Assembly: GCA_024404335.1 (NCBI GenBank)
Contig: JAKSQA010000066.1
Location: 1-6,159 of the forward strand
From: Mailhella sp.
GTDB taxonomy: Bacteria; Desulfobacterota; Desulfovibrionia; Desulfovibrionales; Desulfovibrionaceae
DNA: 6,159 nt
Direction of reading: 5' to 3'
Part shown: in pieces, positions 1-5,554 of the stretch
How positions within the stretch are numbered: position 1 is the stretch's first letter
Layout of the letters: every line of letters starts with the position of its first letter
Position numbers and translations under genes: made by a program
Notes under the pieces: generated by a model
Seen by the model: only the letters and a program-made list of their open reading frames with translations
Databases searched by the model: none
Told to the model about the DNA's origin: nothing

Positions 1-1101
1 GTTGGTGAGCAGGCGCGTGGCGGCGGAGGCGCGGTCGGCGCAGGCGGGCAGGTCTTCGCGCTTCGCCTTGTGCGTGGAGAGGCCGGTCTCGATGTCGAGG
101 TCGGCGAGGAGGTCGCGGAAGGCGGCTTCCACGTCGGCGGCGCGCTCAAGCACGCTCATGGTCGCGGAGCGGTCGCAGCCGCGGAGAAGGTCGGCGACGA
201 CGGCGTACTTGTCGGGATTGGCGATGTAGTTGAAGCCCACGGAGAACGGTCCGCAGATGCACATGGCGAGGCCGTGGGGGATGTGGCATTCCACGGGGAG
301 CGTGGTGCCGATGGCATGGATGATGCCGTTCTGCGTGTTGCCGAAGCCCATGCCGGCAAGAGCGGAGCCGTAGAGCATGGCTTCACGGGCGGCCATGTTG
401 GAGCCGTTGGCATAGGCCTGGCGGATGTTGCCGCACACGAGCTTCATGGCGGCGAGGTTCAGCGCATCCGTGAAGGGGGTGGCGGCGATGCCGCAGAAGG
501 ATTCCATGGCATGCACGAAGGCGTCGACGCCGGTCATGGCGGTCACGCGGGGGGGCAGGCCCGTGGTGAAGGCCGCGTCGAGAAGGACGACGTCGGCGTA
601 CATGTAGTCGGAGCAGACGCCCTTCTTGCCGCCGTTCTTGGTGTCGGCGAGCACGGAAATATTGGTCATCTCACTGCCGGTGCCGGCGGTGGTGGGGATG
701 AGGATCTTGGGCATCGTGGGGTTCGGCACGAGGTTCATGCCGAAGTAGCGGTCGATCGGGCCTTCGTTGGAAAGCAGCACGGAAGCGGCCTTCGTGGTGT
801 CGAGGGCGGAGCCGCCGCCGAAGCCGATGAGCACGTCGGCACCGAAGGCCTTGGCCGCGTCGGCGCAGGCCTGGATGGAGTCCATGCTGGGCTCGAGTTC
901 GGCCTTGGCGAAGAGCTCCCAGGCGATGCCGCCCTCGGTGAGGGCTTCCTCAAGGGGCTTCTGCACTTCCAGCTTGGCAAGACCGGGGTCCATGATGATG
1001 AGTACGCGGGAACCCTTGAGGTTACGGACTTCCTTGGGGGCTTCCTTCACGGAACCGGTTCCGTGGACGACCTTCTTGACAGTGAAATGGGTGAAAGCCA
1101 T
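1..1101 (-). CDS. sarD: Iron-type alcohol dehydrogenase, probable sulfoacetaldehyde reductase (3' end outside window)
   Basis: This is a group III (iron-containing) alcohol dehydrogenase, probably the NADH-dependent enzyme that reduces sulfoacetaldehyde to isethionate in the cytoplasm. Of the gene, 367 codons are visible and the C-terminus runs off the left edge; family members are usually about 380-400 residues, so little is missing. Visible motifs are D38 at the end of the second beta strand (typical of NAD preference), the nucleotide-binding GGGSALD at 95-101, TTAGTGSE at 138-145, and a metal-ligand set D193, H197, H262 and H276 spaced as in E. coli FucO. The second His of the usual HxxxH motif is replaced by T266. 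The start at 1101 is supported by AGAGGAG (1111-1117) nine bases upstream. The gene lies 89 bp downstream of tpa on the same strand, which is what narrows the substrate to sulfoacetaldehyde; the fold alone would also allow other alcohol dehydrogenases. Family assignment is near certain, the specific function likely. Confidence 0.85.
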   Translation of the reverse strand, partial: MAFTHFTVKKVVHGTGSVKEAPKEVRNLKGSRVLIIMDPGLAKLEVQKPLEEALTEGGIAWELFAKAELEPSMDSIQACADAAKAFGADVLIGFGGGSALDTTKAASVLLSNEGPIDRYFGMNLVPNPTMPKILIPTTAGTGSEMTNISVLADTKNGGKKGVCSDYMYADVVLLDAAFTTGLPPRVTAMTGVDAFVHAMESFCGIAATPFTDALNLAAMKLVCGNIRQAYANGSNMAAREAMLYGSALAGMGFGNTQNGIIHAIGTTLPVECHIPHGLAMCICGPFSVGFNYIANPDKYAVVADLLRGCDRSATMSVLERAADVEAAFRDLLADLDIETGLSTHKAKREDLPACADRASAATRLLTN

Positions 1102-1190
1102 GGTGCACAGCTCCTCTTTCGTTATGGTTATCAGGCGGCGGGGCGTACCCCGCCGCCTTTCAACAGGTCACTCGGCCGTAAGCGAGGAGC
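1102..1190 (-). other. tpa-sarD intercistronic region with sarD ribosome binding site
   Basis: These 89 bases separate the tpa stop codon from the sarD start. They contain the sarD Shine-Dalgarno sequence AGAGGAG (1111-1117, minus strand), a perfect GC hairpin (1133-1158) and most of a smaller inverted repeat that overlaps the tpa stop codon. I see no convincing separate promoter, so co-transcription of tpa and sarD is the simplest reading. The gap is long enough for the hairpins to set the ratio of the two products. Confidence 0.6.
1133..1158. repeat. Perfect 11-bp GC inverted repeat (intercistronic hairpin)
   Basis: AGGCGGCGGGG at 1133-1143 and its exact complement CCCCGCCGCCT at 1148-1158 enclose a four-base loop, giving a very stable stem-loop. 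In the direction of tpa-sarD transcription it is followed by GATAACC rather than a T run, so it is not a standard intrinsic terminator of tpa. A processing or 3'-end stabilising element between co-transcribed genes is more likely. On the plus strand only three T residues (1158-1160) follow. Confidence 0.75.
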
Positions 1191-1194
1191 TTAC
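1178..1194. repeat. Small inverted repeat over the tpa stop codon
   Basis: GTAAGC (1178-1183) and GCTTAC (1189-1194) are exact complements around a five-base loop, and the right arm includes the tpa TAA stop codon (1191-1193). With the larger hairpin at 1133-1158 it gives two stem-loops in a row at the 3' end of tpa. The structure is seen directly; any role is inferred. Confidence 0.45.
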
Positions 1195-2555
1195 AGGGAG
1201 AACTTCTTCTCGACGTCGGTGAAGGCCTTGTCCACGCCGGCCACGATTTCCTCGATGTCGGACTTCGTGGAGATGAGGGCGGGGCAGAAGGTCAGGGTGT
1301 TGTTGAAGCCGCGGAAGGAGCGGGAGGTCTTGCCGATGAGCACGCCGTTGGCCTTGGCGGCGCCCACCATCGCGTTGGCGATGGGCTCGGCGATGGGTTC
1401 CTTCGTGGCGCGGTCCTTCACGATTTCGATGCCGGCGAAGAGGCCGCGGCCGCGGACGTCGCCGATGATGGCGTGCTTGTCCATGAGGCCCTTGAAGCCT
1501 TCGAGGAGGTAGTCACCCATGGCGCGGCAGTTGTCGAGGAGGTTTTCTTCTTCGATGATCTCGATGTTGGCGAGAGCGGCGGCGGGGCCGGAGGTGCAGC
1601 CGCCGAAGGTGCTGATGTCGCGGAAGAAGCCGTCGGTGTCATCGGCGAGGAAGTCCTTGAAGACCTCTTCGGTGGTGACGGTGCAGGAGATGGGAGCATA
1701 GCCGGAGGCGACGCCCTTGGCCATGGTGACGATGTCGGGGGTGAAGTCCCAGTACTGGTAGCCGAACCACTTGCCGGTACGGCCGACGCCGCAGACGACT
1801 TCGTCCATGATCATGAGGAGGCCGTACTTGTTGCAGATCTCACGCATGGTCTCATAGTAGCCGGCCGGGGGACCGAGGAGGCCGCCGCCGGCGGTCATGG
1901 ATTCCACGACCACGCCGCCGAGTCCATCGGGGCCGACGTTGAGGATGACTTCTTCCATCTGCTTGGCCATCTTGACGCCGAGGTCTTCGCACTTGCCGAA
2001 CTTGGAGCGGTAGACGTCGCAGTCGGGGAACTGGTAGAAGCCCGGAGCGAAGGGGCCGTACTGCATGCGGCGTTCGAACTGGCCGCAGGCGCTCAGGGTG
2101 CCGATGGTGGTGCCGTGGTAGTCGCGGTCCCTGTAGAGGATGCCGGTCTTCTTGCCGTTGTGCTTGGTCTGGCCGATCTGGCGGACGATCTTGAAGGCCT
2201 TTTCATTGGCTTCGGAGCCGGAGTTGGAGAGGTACACGCGGTTCAGGCCGGGCATCTTGGAGATGAGCTTCTCGGCGAATTCGATGGTGGGGATGTTGCC
2301 GATGCCGTTGGCGAAGTAGCACATGTCCATCATCTGCTTGGAAGCGGCTTCGACGATCTTCTGGCGGCCGTAGCCGACGTTGACGGTCCACACGCCGCCG
2401 GCGACGGCGTCGAGGTAGGTCTTGCCGTTGATGTCGGTGACGCGCATGCCCTCGCCCTTCACATAGATGGCGGGTTCGAAGTCCTTGTGGTTGGTGAGAT
2501 GATGCCAAACGTGCTGCTTGTCGAGTTCGGCGTACTTCTGAGCATCGTACTTCAT
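1191..2555 (-). CDS. tpa: Taurine:pyruvate aminotransferase
   Basis: This is a class III PLP-dependent aminotransferase of 454 residues, identified as taurine:pyruvate aminotransferase. It would transfer the amino group of taurine to pyruvate, giving sulfoacetaldehyde and L-alanine in the cytoplasm. The N-terminus has the DKQHVWHHLTNHK sequence (12-24) that I recognise from Tpa proteins. Cofactor motifs are NSGSEAN (111-117) for PLP phosphate, DYHGTT (145-150), VESMTAGGG (217-225), DEVVCGVGRTG (251-261) with D251 facing the pyridine nitrogen, and AKGVASGYAP (279-288) with K280 as the Schiff-base lysine. RGRGLFAGIE (368-377) is the typical C-terminal domain segment. Length is normal for the family. 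The start at 2555 is chosen over an in-frame ATG at 2579 because AGGAG (2562-2566) lies six bases before it, while the upstream ATG has no ribosome binding site. sarD follows on the same strand. Another omega-amino-acid:pyruvate transaminase is possible but less likely given that neighbour. Confidence 0.92.
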   Translation of the reverse strand: MKYDAQKYAELDKQHVWHHLTNHKDFEPAIYVKGEGMRVTDINGKTYLDAVAGGVWTVNVGYGRQKIVEAASKQMMDMCYFANGIGNIPTIEFAEKLISKMPGLNRVYLSNSGSEANEKAFKIVRQIGQTKHNGKKTGILYRDRDYHGTTIGTLSACGQFERRMQYGPFAPGFYQFPDCDVYRSKFGKCEDLGVKMAKQMEEVILNVGPDGLGGVVVESMTAGGGLLGPPAGYYETMREICNKYGLLMIMDEVVCGVGRTGKWFGYQYWDFTPDIVTMAKGVASGYAPISCTVTTEEVFKDFLADDTDGFFRDISTFGGCTSGPAAALANIEIIEEENLLDNCRAMGDYLLEGFKGLMDKHAIIGDVRGRGLFAGIEIVKDRATKEPIAEPIANAMVGAAKANGVLIGKTSRSFRGFNNTLTFCPALISTKSDIEEIVAGVDKAFTDVEKKFSL

Positions 2556-2577
2556 GGTGAGCTCCTGTTGTTTATTC

Positions 2578-2595
2578 ATGGCGCCCCGGCGCCAT
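2578..2595. repeat. Perfect 8-bp inverted repeat in the tpa leader
   Basis: ATGGCGCC (2578-2585) and GGCGCCAT (2588-2595) are exact complements separated by two bases. The element lies 11 bases upstream of the tpa Shine-Dalgarno sequence and overlaps the alternative ATG at 2579. With a two-base loop it is more natural as a DNA operator palindrome, or as a stem with two or more pairs opened, than as a fully closed RNA hairpin. Confidence 0.6.
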
Positions 2596-2656
2596 AGCGT
2601 TTCGCACTTTCCGCCCGGCATCGGCTGCGAAGACCGCCGCCGCCCGGGACTGATGT

Positions 2657-2686
2657 ATTGTCCGTAATATCCGACAAACTTCACAA
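2657..2686 (-). promoter_or_regulatory. Possible sigma70-type promoter for tpa-sarD
   Basis: On the minus strand, TTGTGA (2686-2681) serves as a -35 and GACAAT (2662-2657) as a -10, separated by 18 bases; each matches consensus at four of six positions. Transcription would start near 2650, leaving a leader of about 95 bases that contains the palindrome at 2578-2595. I found no clear sigma54 GG/GC element as an alternative. The match is moderate, and overlap with a putative operator adds some weight. Confidence 0.35.
2658..2677. promoter_or_regulatory. Putative operator: TTGTC/GACAA inverted repeat
   Basis: TTGTC (2658-2662) and GACAA (2673-2677) form an inverted repeat around ten bases, with one further G-C match inside each arm. 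The site falls almost entirely within the spacer of the proposed tpa promoter, where a bound repressor would block RNA polymerase. The half-site recurs in inverted orientation at 2724-2732. The sequence is seen directly; the regulator is unknown. Confidence 0.4.
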
Positions 2687-2723
2687 AGCCGCTTCACCAA
2701 AAACGACGGTCGATATCGAAATT

Positions 2724-2732
2724 CGGACAATA
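2724..2732. promoter_or_regulatory. Second copy of the TATTGTCCG motif, inverted
   Basis: CGGACAATA here is the exact reverse complement of TATTGTCCG at 2656-2664, with centres 68 bases apart (about six and a half helical turns). It is flanked by AATT and TT and lies just after the TCGATATCGA palindrome. It may be an auxiliary operator or an upstream activator site for tpa. A nine-base match in this AT-rich stretch is suggestive, not proof. Confidence 0.35.
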
Positions 2733-2801
2733 TTTCCCGCCTGCGCCTGTCTTCCGGGCCCCTGCGGGAAACCCCATCACCGTGCCTTCCTATAAATACC
2801 C

Positions 2802-2830
2802 TTGCAAGCCCGCCGCATCAACTGTATTTT
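2802..2830 (+). promoter_or_regulatory. Possible sigma70-type promoter for the MFS gene
   Basis: TTGCAA (2802-2807) and TATTTT (2825-2830) are separated by 17 bases; each matches consensus at four of six positions. Transcription would begin near 2837, about 60 bases before the MFS start codon. A TATAAA at 2791-2796 is a better -10 match but lacks a -35 at the right distance. Confidence 0.35.
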
Positions 2831-2899
2831 CAGGCACGGTCAGGCCGCACGCGCGCACCGCGGCCATCCCCCATATCTCCGCCATTTCCGGAGGCTCCC

Positions 2900-4093
2900 A
2901 TGGCCATCATCGGCTCCCCTTCCCTCCAGGTACGTATCTTCGGGCTCATCACGGGCCTCTGCGTCACGGCCGACGCCATGCTCTACGCCGCACTCCCCGT
3001 CCATCTTGAGGAGGCGGGGCTCTCCTCGCTCTTCGAAGTCGGCCTCATCCTCTCCATGAACAGGCTCATCAGGCTCCCCGCCAATCCGGCGGTGGGCAGG
3101 ATATGCGCGCATGTGCCGCCCCGCGCCTGCATGCTCGCCGCCGTCATCCTCTCCATCGCGGTGACGGCCGGCTACGCCTTCGCCTCGGGCCTTGCCGCAT
3201 GGCTCTTCCTCCGCGCATGCTGGGGCATCGCCTGGGCATTCCTCCGCACCACCGGCATGATCGCCGCCGTCCACTACGGCGGAACGGAGGCCCGCGGCCG
3301 CATGATCGGCATATTCAACGGCACATGGCAGCTCGGAGGCCTTGCCGGCATGACGGTCGGAGCCCTTGCGGCCGACACCTTCGGCATGACGGCCGCAGCC
3401 CTCGTCTTCGTCCCCGCCGTGGCGGCAGCCATCCCCTGCTGGCTTCTGCTGCGCCCCGTGCCGCGCCCCGGCGACCCAGGCCCCCTTCTCTCCGCCCTGC
3501 GGCAGGAATTCTCGCAGAAAAGCCTCCTCGCCGTCTTCGCATCGGCGGCGTTCACCTCGTGCCTCATATCGGGCCTCTTCGCCTCGTCGCTCGGCGTGAT
3601 GGTGCGCGAACACCTCGCCTCGGGCTTCACCTTCTCCTTCGCCGTCGTCGGCGCGGCGACCATCGCCGGCACGCTCATCGGGCTCCGCTGCGCGTGGGAA
3701 CCGGTGCTCGCCCCCGCCGCAGGCAGGCTCGCCGACCGCTTCGGCCCCTTCCTCCCCTACGGGCTTTTCGGCGCCATCGCAGGCCCGTGCCCCGCCGCCA
3801 TGGCCTTCACCATGCCCGTCTGGGCATGGCTCGCAGCCGTGCTCTGCTTCGAGCTCTGCGCCACGGCGCTTGCCAGCCTCGGCGACATACTCGTCTGCAG
3901 CGGCCCGGAGGGAAGCTCCATCCAGCGCATCACCGCCTGCACCGTCGTCACCGACCTGGGAGCGGCCGCCGGCCCCGCCCTCGGGTTCCTCCTTGCGGAC
4001 CTCTTCGGGCTCGACGGCGTCTTCATCGGCGCAGGCGCCGCCCTGCTGCTCACCGGAATCCTCTGGATGCGCCGGGGCATGCGGCAGGCCTGA
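2900..4093 (+). CDS. Major facilitator superfamily transporter, substrate unknown
   Basis: The 397-residue product is an inner-membrane protein made of repeated hydrophobic stretches consistent with 12 transmembrane helices and the usual MFS length. The motif between helices 8 and 9 is well kept as AGRLADRFGP (274-283). Its N-terminal counterpart between helices 2 and 3 (about 58-75, NPAVGRICAHVPPR) is degenerate. A longer polar segment near 186-206 fits the central loop between the two six-helix halves. The start at 2900 has GGAGG (2890-2894) five bases upstream. The gene is divergent from tpa across a shared regulatory region, so transport of taurine, isethionate or a related product is conceivable, but no residue here indicates substrate. 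It could equally be an unrelated drug or metabolite exporter. MFS membership is confident, role open. Confidence 0.85.
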   Translation: MAIIGSPSLQVRIFGLITGLCVTADAMLYAALPVHLEEAGLSSLFEVGLILSMNRLIRLPANPAVGRICAHVPPRACMLAAVILSIAVTAGYAFASGLAAWLFLRACWGIAWAFLRTTGMIAAVHYGGTEARGRMIGIFNGTWQLGGLAGMTVGALAADTFGMTAAALVFVPAVAAAIPCWLLLRPVPRPGDPGPLLSALRQEFSQKSLLAVFASAAFTSCLISGLFASSLGVMVREHLASGFTFSFAVVGAATIAGTLIGLRCAWEPVLAPAAGRLADRFGPFLPYGLFGAIAGPCPAAMAFTMPVWAWLAAVLCFELCATALASLGDILVCSGPEGSSIQRITACTVVTDLGAAAGPALGFLLADLFGLDGVFIGAGAALLLTGILWMRRGMRQA

Positions 4094-4466
4094 CTGTCTG
4101 CGGCGGTTCAGCTCGGGCGGTCCGCACAGTCCGGCCGCATAGACGGCGGCATCCGGCACATATCCGGCGCGCGGCCTTCCCATCCCGCGGATGCGCTGAC
4201 GATGACGCCGGTGACGTCTGTCAGAAGACCGCTGAACATTGCCGTCTCCTATGGACGATGCGCGCCGCAGAGGAAGCCGACATCTTCCCTCCGCAGCCTG
4301 AAGGCATCCGCACGCCACATCGACCTGCTGTCGCCTTTCCGCACAGGATGCCCCCGGTCGGGCCTCCGACGCCCCGCATCATGCCGTCTGCGCCTTCCGG
4401 AACAAGCATCTTCCGCCGCATGCCCGGCACCGCCGGATTCCCGCCCCGGCCTGCCCCCTCTTTTGT

Positions 4467-4495
4467 GCGGATGCTCCCATGCTTCCGCCTTTTTT
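4467..4495 (+). terminator. Intrinsic terminator
   Basis: GCGGA (4467-4471) pairs with TCCGC (4484-4488); after one T-T mismatch, GC pairs with GC, closing a six-base loop. One C and then six T residues (4490-4495) follow, the classic rho-independent layout for plus-strand transcription. It ends whatever is transcribed from the MFS gene or the gap after it and insulates the promoter beginning at 4507. Confidence 0.65.
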
Positions 4496-4506
4496 CCGGC
4501 GCGGCC

Positions 4507-4535
4507 TTTACATCAAAGTCTGTGGAAGCTATGCT
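4507..4535 (+). promoter_or_regulatory. Sigma70-type promoter for the DUF169 gene
   Basis: TTTACA (4507-4512, five of six) and TATGCT (4530-4535, four of six) have an ideal 17-base spacer in a locally AT-rich stretch. The predicted start near 4542 leaves a leader of about 37 bases before the ATG at 4579. It lies just after an intrinsic terminator, so the DUF169 gene is probably its own transcription unit. Confidence 0.6.
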
Positions 4536-4578
4536 ATGAAGTAGCCATTTTTCCTATTTAATAACCGGGAATTCCACG

Positions 4579-5361
4579 ATGACAGATTTTCTCCAGATCC
4601 ATGAAACGCTGATGAAGCACCTCCACCTCATGCACTATCCGGTGGCGATGTTCCTCCTCCCCGACGAAGCCGCGAAGCAGGAGTTCCTCGGCGCCTACGA
4701 GTTCCATACCCCCGTCAAGCAGGTGACGTTCTGCCAGGCCGAGCTCGGCGCCCGCATGGAAGGGCTGAGCATCATGGTCGACGCCGAAAGCCTCTGGTGC
4801 CGCAACGCCAAGATCACCTTCGGCATGACGGGCATCGAACCCATGGACCTCAAGAAGAACGCCAAGTTCTGCGAAGACGAGCAGGAGACCCTTGACTTCA
4901 TAGAAAGCAAGCCCCGTCTGGAGAAGGCGCCGGCGGCAATCGCCATGATGCCCCTCGGCAACTGCCGCCATACGCCCGACGCCGTGCACTTCTGCTGCGA
5001 CAACATGCAGGCCTACCATCTGCTCGACGACTGGATGGCCACGCAGCATTCCCACCCCTTCCATCCGAACATGTGCATGAACTCGGCGGTGTGCGGCGGG
5101 TTCGTCTTCACGGCGCAGGCGCACAAGGCGAACCTCACCCTTGCGTGCGGCGGCAGCTACAACTCCGGCAAGATGGAACGCGGCGAAATCAACGTCTACA
5201 TCCCCGGCGCGCATATCGCGGCCCTGGCCGGGCGCCTGCAGGAACGGGTGCTCAAGCACGGCGGCCCCTCCATCACCAGGCTGGGCGATCCGTACCCCGG
5301 CGCCGACATCTGCCAGAACTGCCCCCTCATCGTCTTCAAGAAGGTGAAGCAGCCCTCCTGA
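4579..5361 (+). CDS. DUF169-family Cys-rich protein
   Basis: The 260-residue product resembles DUF169 proteins, a family common in anaerobes and archaea with no settled biochemical role. Family-like landmarks in order are YPVAMF near the N-terminus (20-25), CQAELGARMEG (52-62), a proline/hydrophobic stretch at 117-126, HFCCDNMQAYHLL (137-149), SAVCGGF (169-175) and CGGSYNSGKMERGE (190-203), where DUF169 proteins usually show a C-G-N/S-x-x-x-G pattern. There are 11 cysteines, including CC at 139-140 and a C-terminal CQNC (245-248), plus a His-rich stretch HSHPFHP (157-163); these could bind a metal or cofactor, which is inference. No signal peptide or membrane helix is evident, so it is probably cytoplasmic. 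The ATG at 4579 has only a weak purine run (GGGA, 4567-4570) upstream. It has its own promoter and no evident operon partner. Confidence 0.75.
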   Translation: MTDFLQIHETLMKHLHLMHYPVAMFLLPDEAAKQEFLGAYEFHTPVKQVTFCQAELGARMEGLSIMVDAESLWCRNAKITFGMTGIEPMDLKKNAKFCEDEQETLDFIESKPRLEKAPAAIAMMPLGNCRHTPDAVHFCCDNMQAYHLLDDWMATQHSHPFHPNMCMNSAVCGGFVFTAQAHKANLTLACGGSYNSGKMERGEINVYIPGAHIAALAGRLQERVLKHGGPSITRLGDPYPGADICQNCPLIVFKKVKQPS

Positions 5362-5378
5362 CCGCCGTCTTCCCGCAG

Positions 5379-5408
5379 AGGCACACGGCTCCGGCCCGGC
5401 CTGCCTTT
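5379..5408 (+). terminator. Weak terminator-like stem-loop after the DUF169 gene
   Basis: AGGCA (5379-5383) pairs with TGCCT (5402-5406), and after a three-base bulge GGC (5387-5389) pairs with GCC (5399-5401). Only a short T run follows (5406-5408). It is 18 bases after the DUF169 stop codon. The bulge and short T tract make it a weak candidate. Confidence 0.25.
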
Positions 5409-5451
5409 CCGTTCTGCTCCGCGCCTCCCAGACTTCGATGGACTCCTTTTC

Positions 5452-5480
5452 TTGCGCGCCGCCCCCCTCTGGGGCAGAAT
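5452..5480 (+). promoter_or_regulatory. Weak promoter candidate for the repeat-protein gene
   Basis: TTGCGC (5452-5457) and CAGAAT (5475-5480) are 17 bases apart, matching consensus at three and four of six positions. The spacer contains part of a GCCCC/GGGGC inverted repeat (5461-5475). It is the best-spaced pair I see upstream of the gene starting at 5555. Confidence 0.25.
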
Positions 5481-5554
5481 GTCCATGCGCCCTCCGGGCA
5501 CCATGTGCGGATCCCCTTCCCCGCACCTATCCTCCGGACCGCAGGAGCAGCATC

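Larger units (their letters stand above)
2556..2899. promoter_or_regulatory. Divergent regulatory region between tpa and the MFS gene
   Basis: This 344-bp region has no credible gene and is AT-richer in its middle part (about 2650-2740 and 2785-2835) than the flanking genes. It should hold the outward promoters of both tpa and the MFS transporter gene. Inside it are three TTGTC(C)G-type half-sites, a perfect TCGATATCGA palindrome (2710-2719), and an 18-base palindrome in the tpa leader. Such a shared region suggests one regulator could act on both directions, but no regulator gene is in the window. Confidence 0.6.
4094..4578. other. Long non-coding stretch with terminator and promoter
   Basis: This 485-base gap has open frames, but none has a ribosome binding site with a convincing protein, and the longest plus-strand candidates run through the terminator at 4467-4495. 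I see no tRNA, known RNA fold or clear direct repeat in 4094-4466. The terminator lies about 370 bases after the MFS stop codon, so the stretch is either a long 3' untranslated region or holds an unrecognised small RNA or small gene. The last 70 bases carry the DUF169 gene promoter and leader. Confidence 0.6.

Noticed and set aside
70..1512. Long plus-strand open frame opposite sarD and tpa
   Set aside because: It lies antisense to two clearly recognised enzymes, crosses their boundary, and encodes a His/Gly/Ala-rich sequence typical of the complement of GC-rich codons.
1473..2597. 374-residue plus-strand open frame opposite tpa
   Set aside because: It is the antisense shadow of tpa: low-complexity Gly/Ala/Val/Asp-rich sequence with no domain, while tpa has all its catalytic motifs.
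2556..2684. N-terminal extension of Tpa by 8 or 43 residues
   Set aside because: Upstream in-frame starts lack a ribosome binding site, the extension is not typical of the family, and the longest version would begin upstream of the likely transcription start. The ATG at 2555 has a well-placed AGGAG.
4094..4129. Stem-loop terminator directly after the MFS gene
   Set aside because: CTG-bulge-TGCGG can pair with CCGCACAG, but the stem is bulged, the loop is long and no T run follows.
2840..4318. 492-residue minus-strand open frame opposite the MFS gene
   Set aside because: It is Glu/Gly/Ala/Arg-rich shadow sequence; the plus strand encodes a convincing multi-helix transporter with a good start.
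3103..4539. 478-residue plus-strand open frame overlapping the MFS gene
   Set aside because: It is Arg/His/Pro-rich off-frame sequence, typical of a shifted GC-rich frame, and it runs through the intrinsic terminator at 4467-4495.
4202..4561. 119-residue open frame in the gap before the DUF169 gene
   Set aside because: It has no ribosome binding site, reads through the terminator and the DUF169 promoter, and its Pro/Ser/Arg/Cys-rich product looks non-coding.
4558..5526. 322-residue minus-strand open frame opposite the DUF169 gene
   Set aside because: It is a shadow of the DUF169 gene with low-complexity His/Gly/Glu/Arg-rich sequence; the plus-strand protein has family landmarks.
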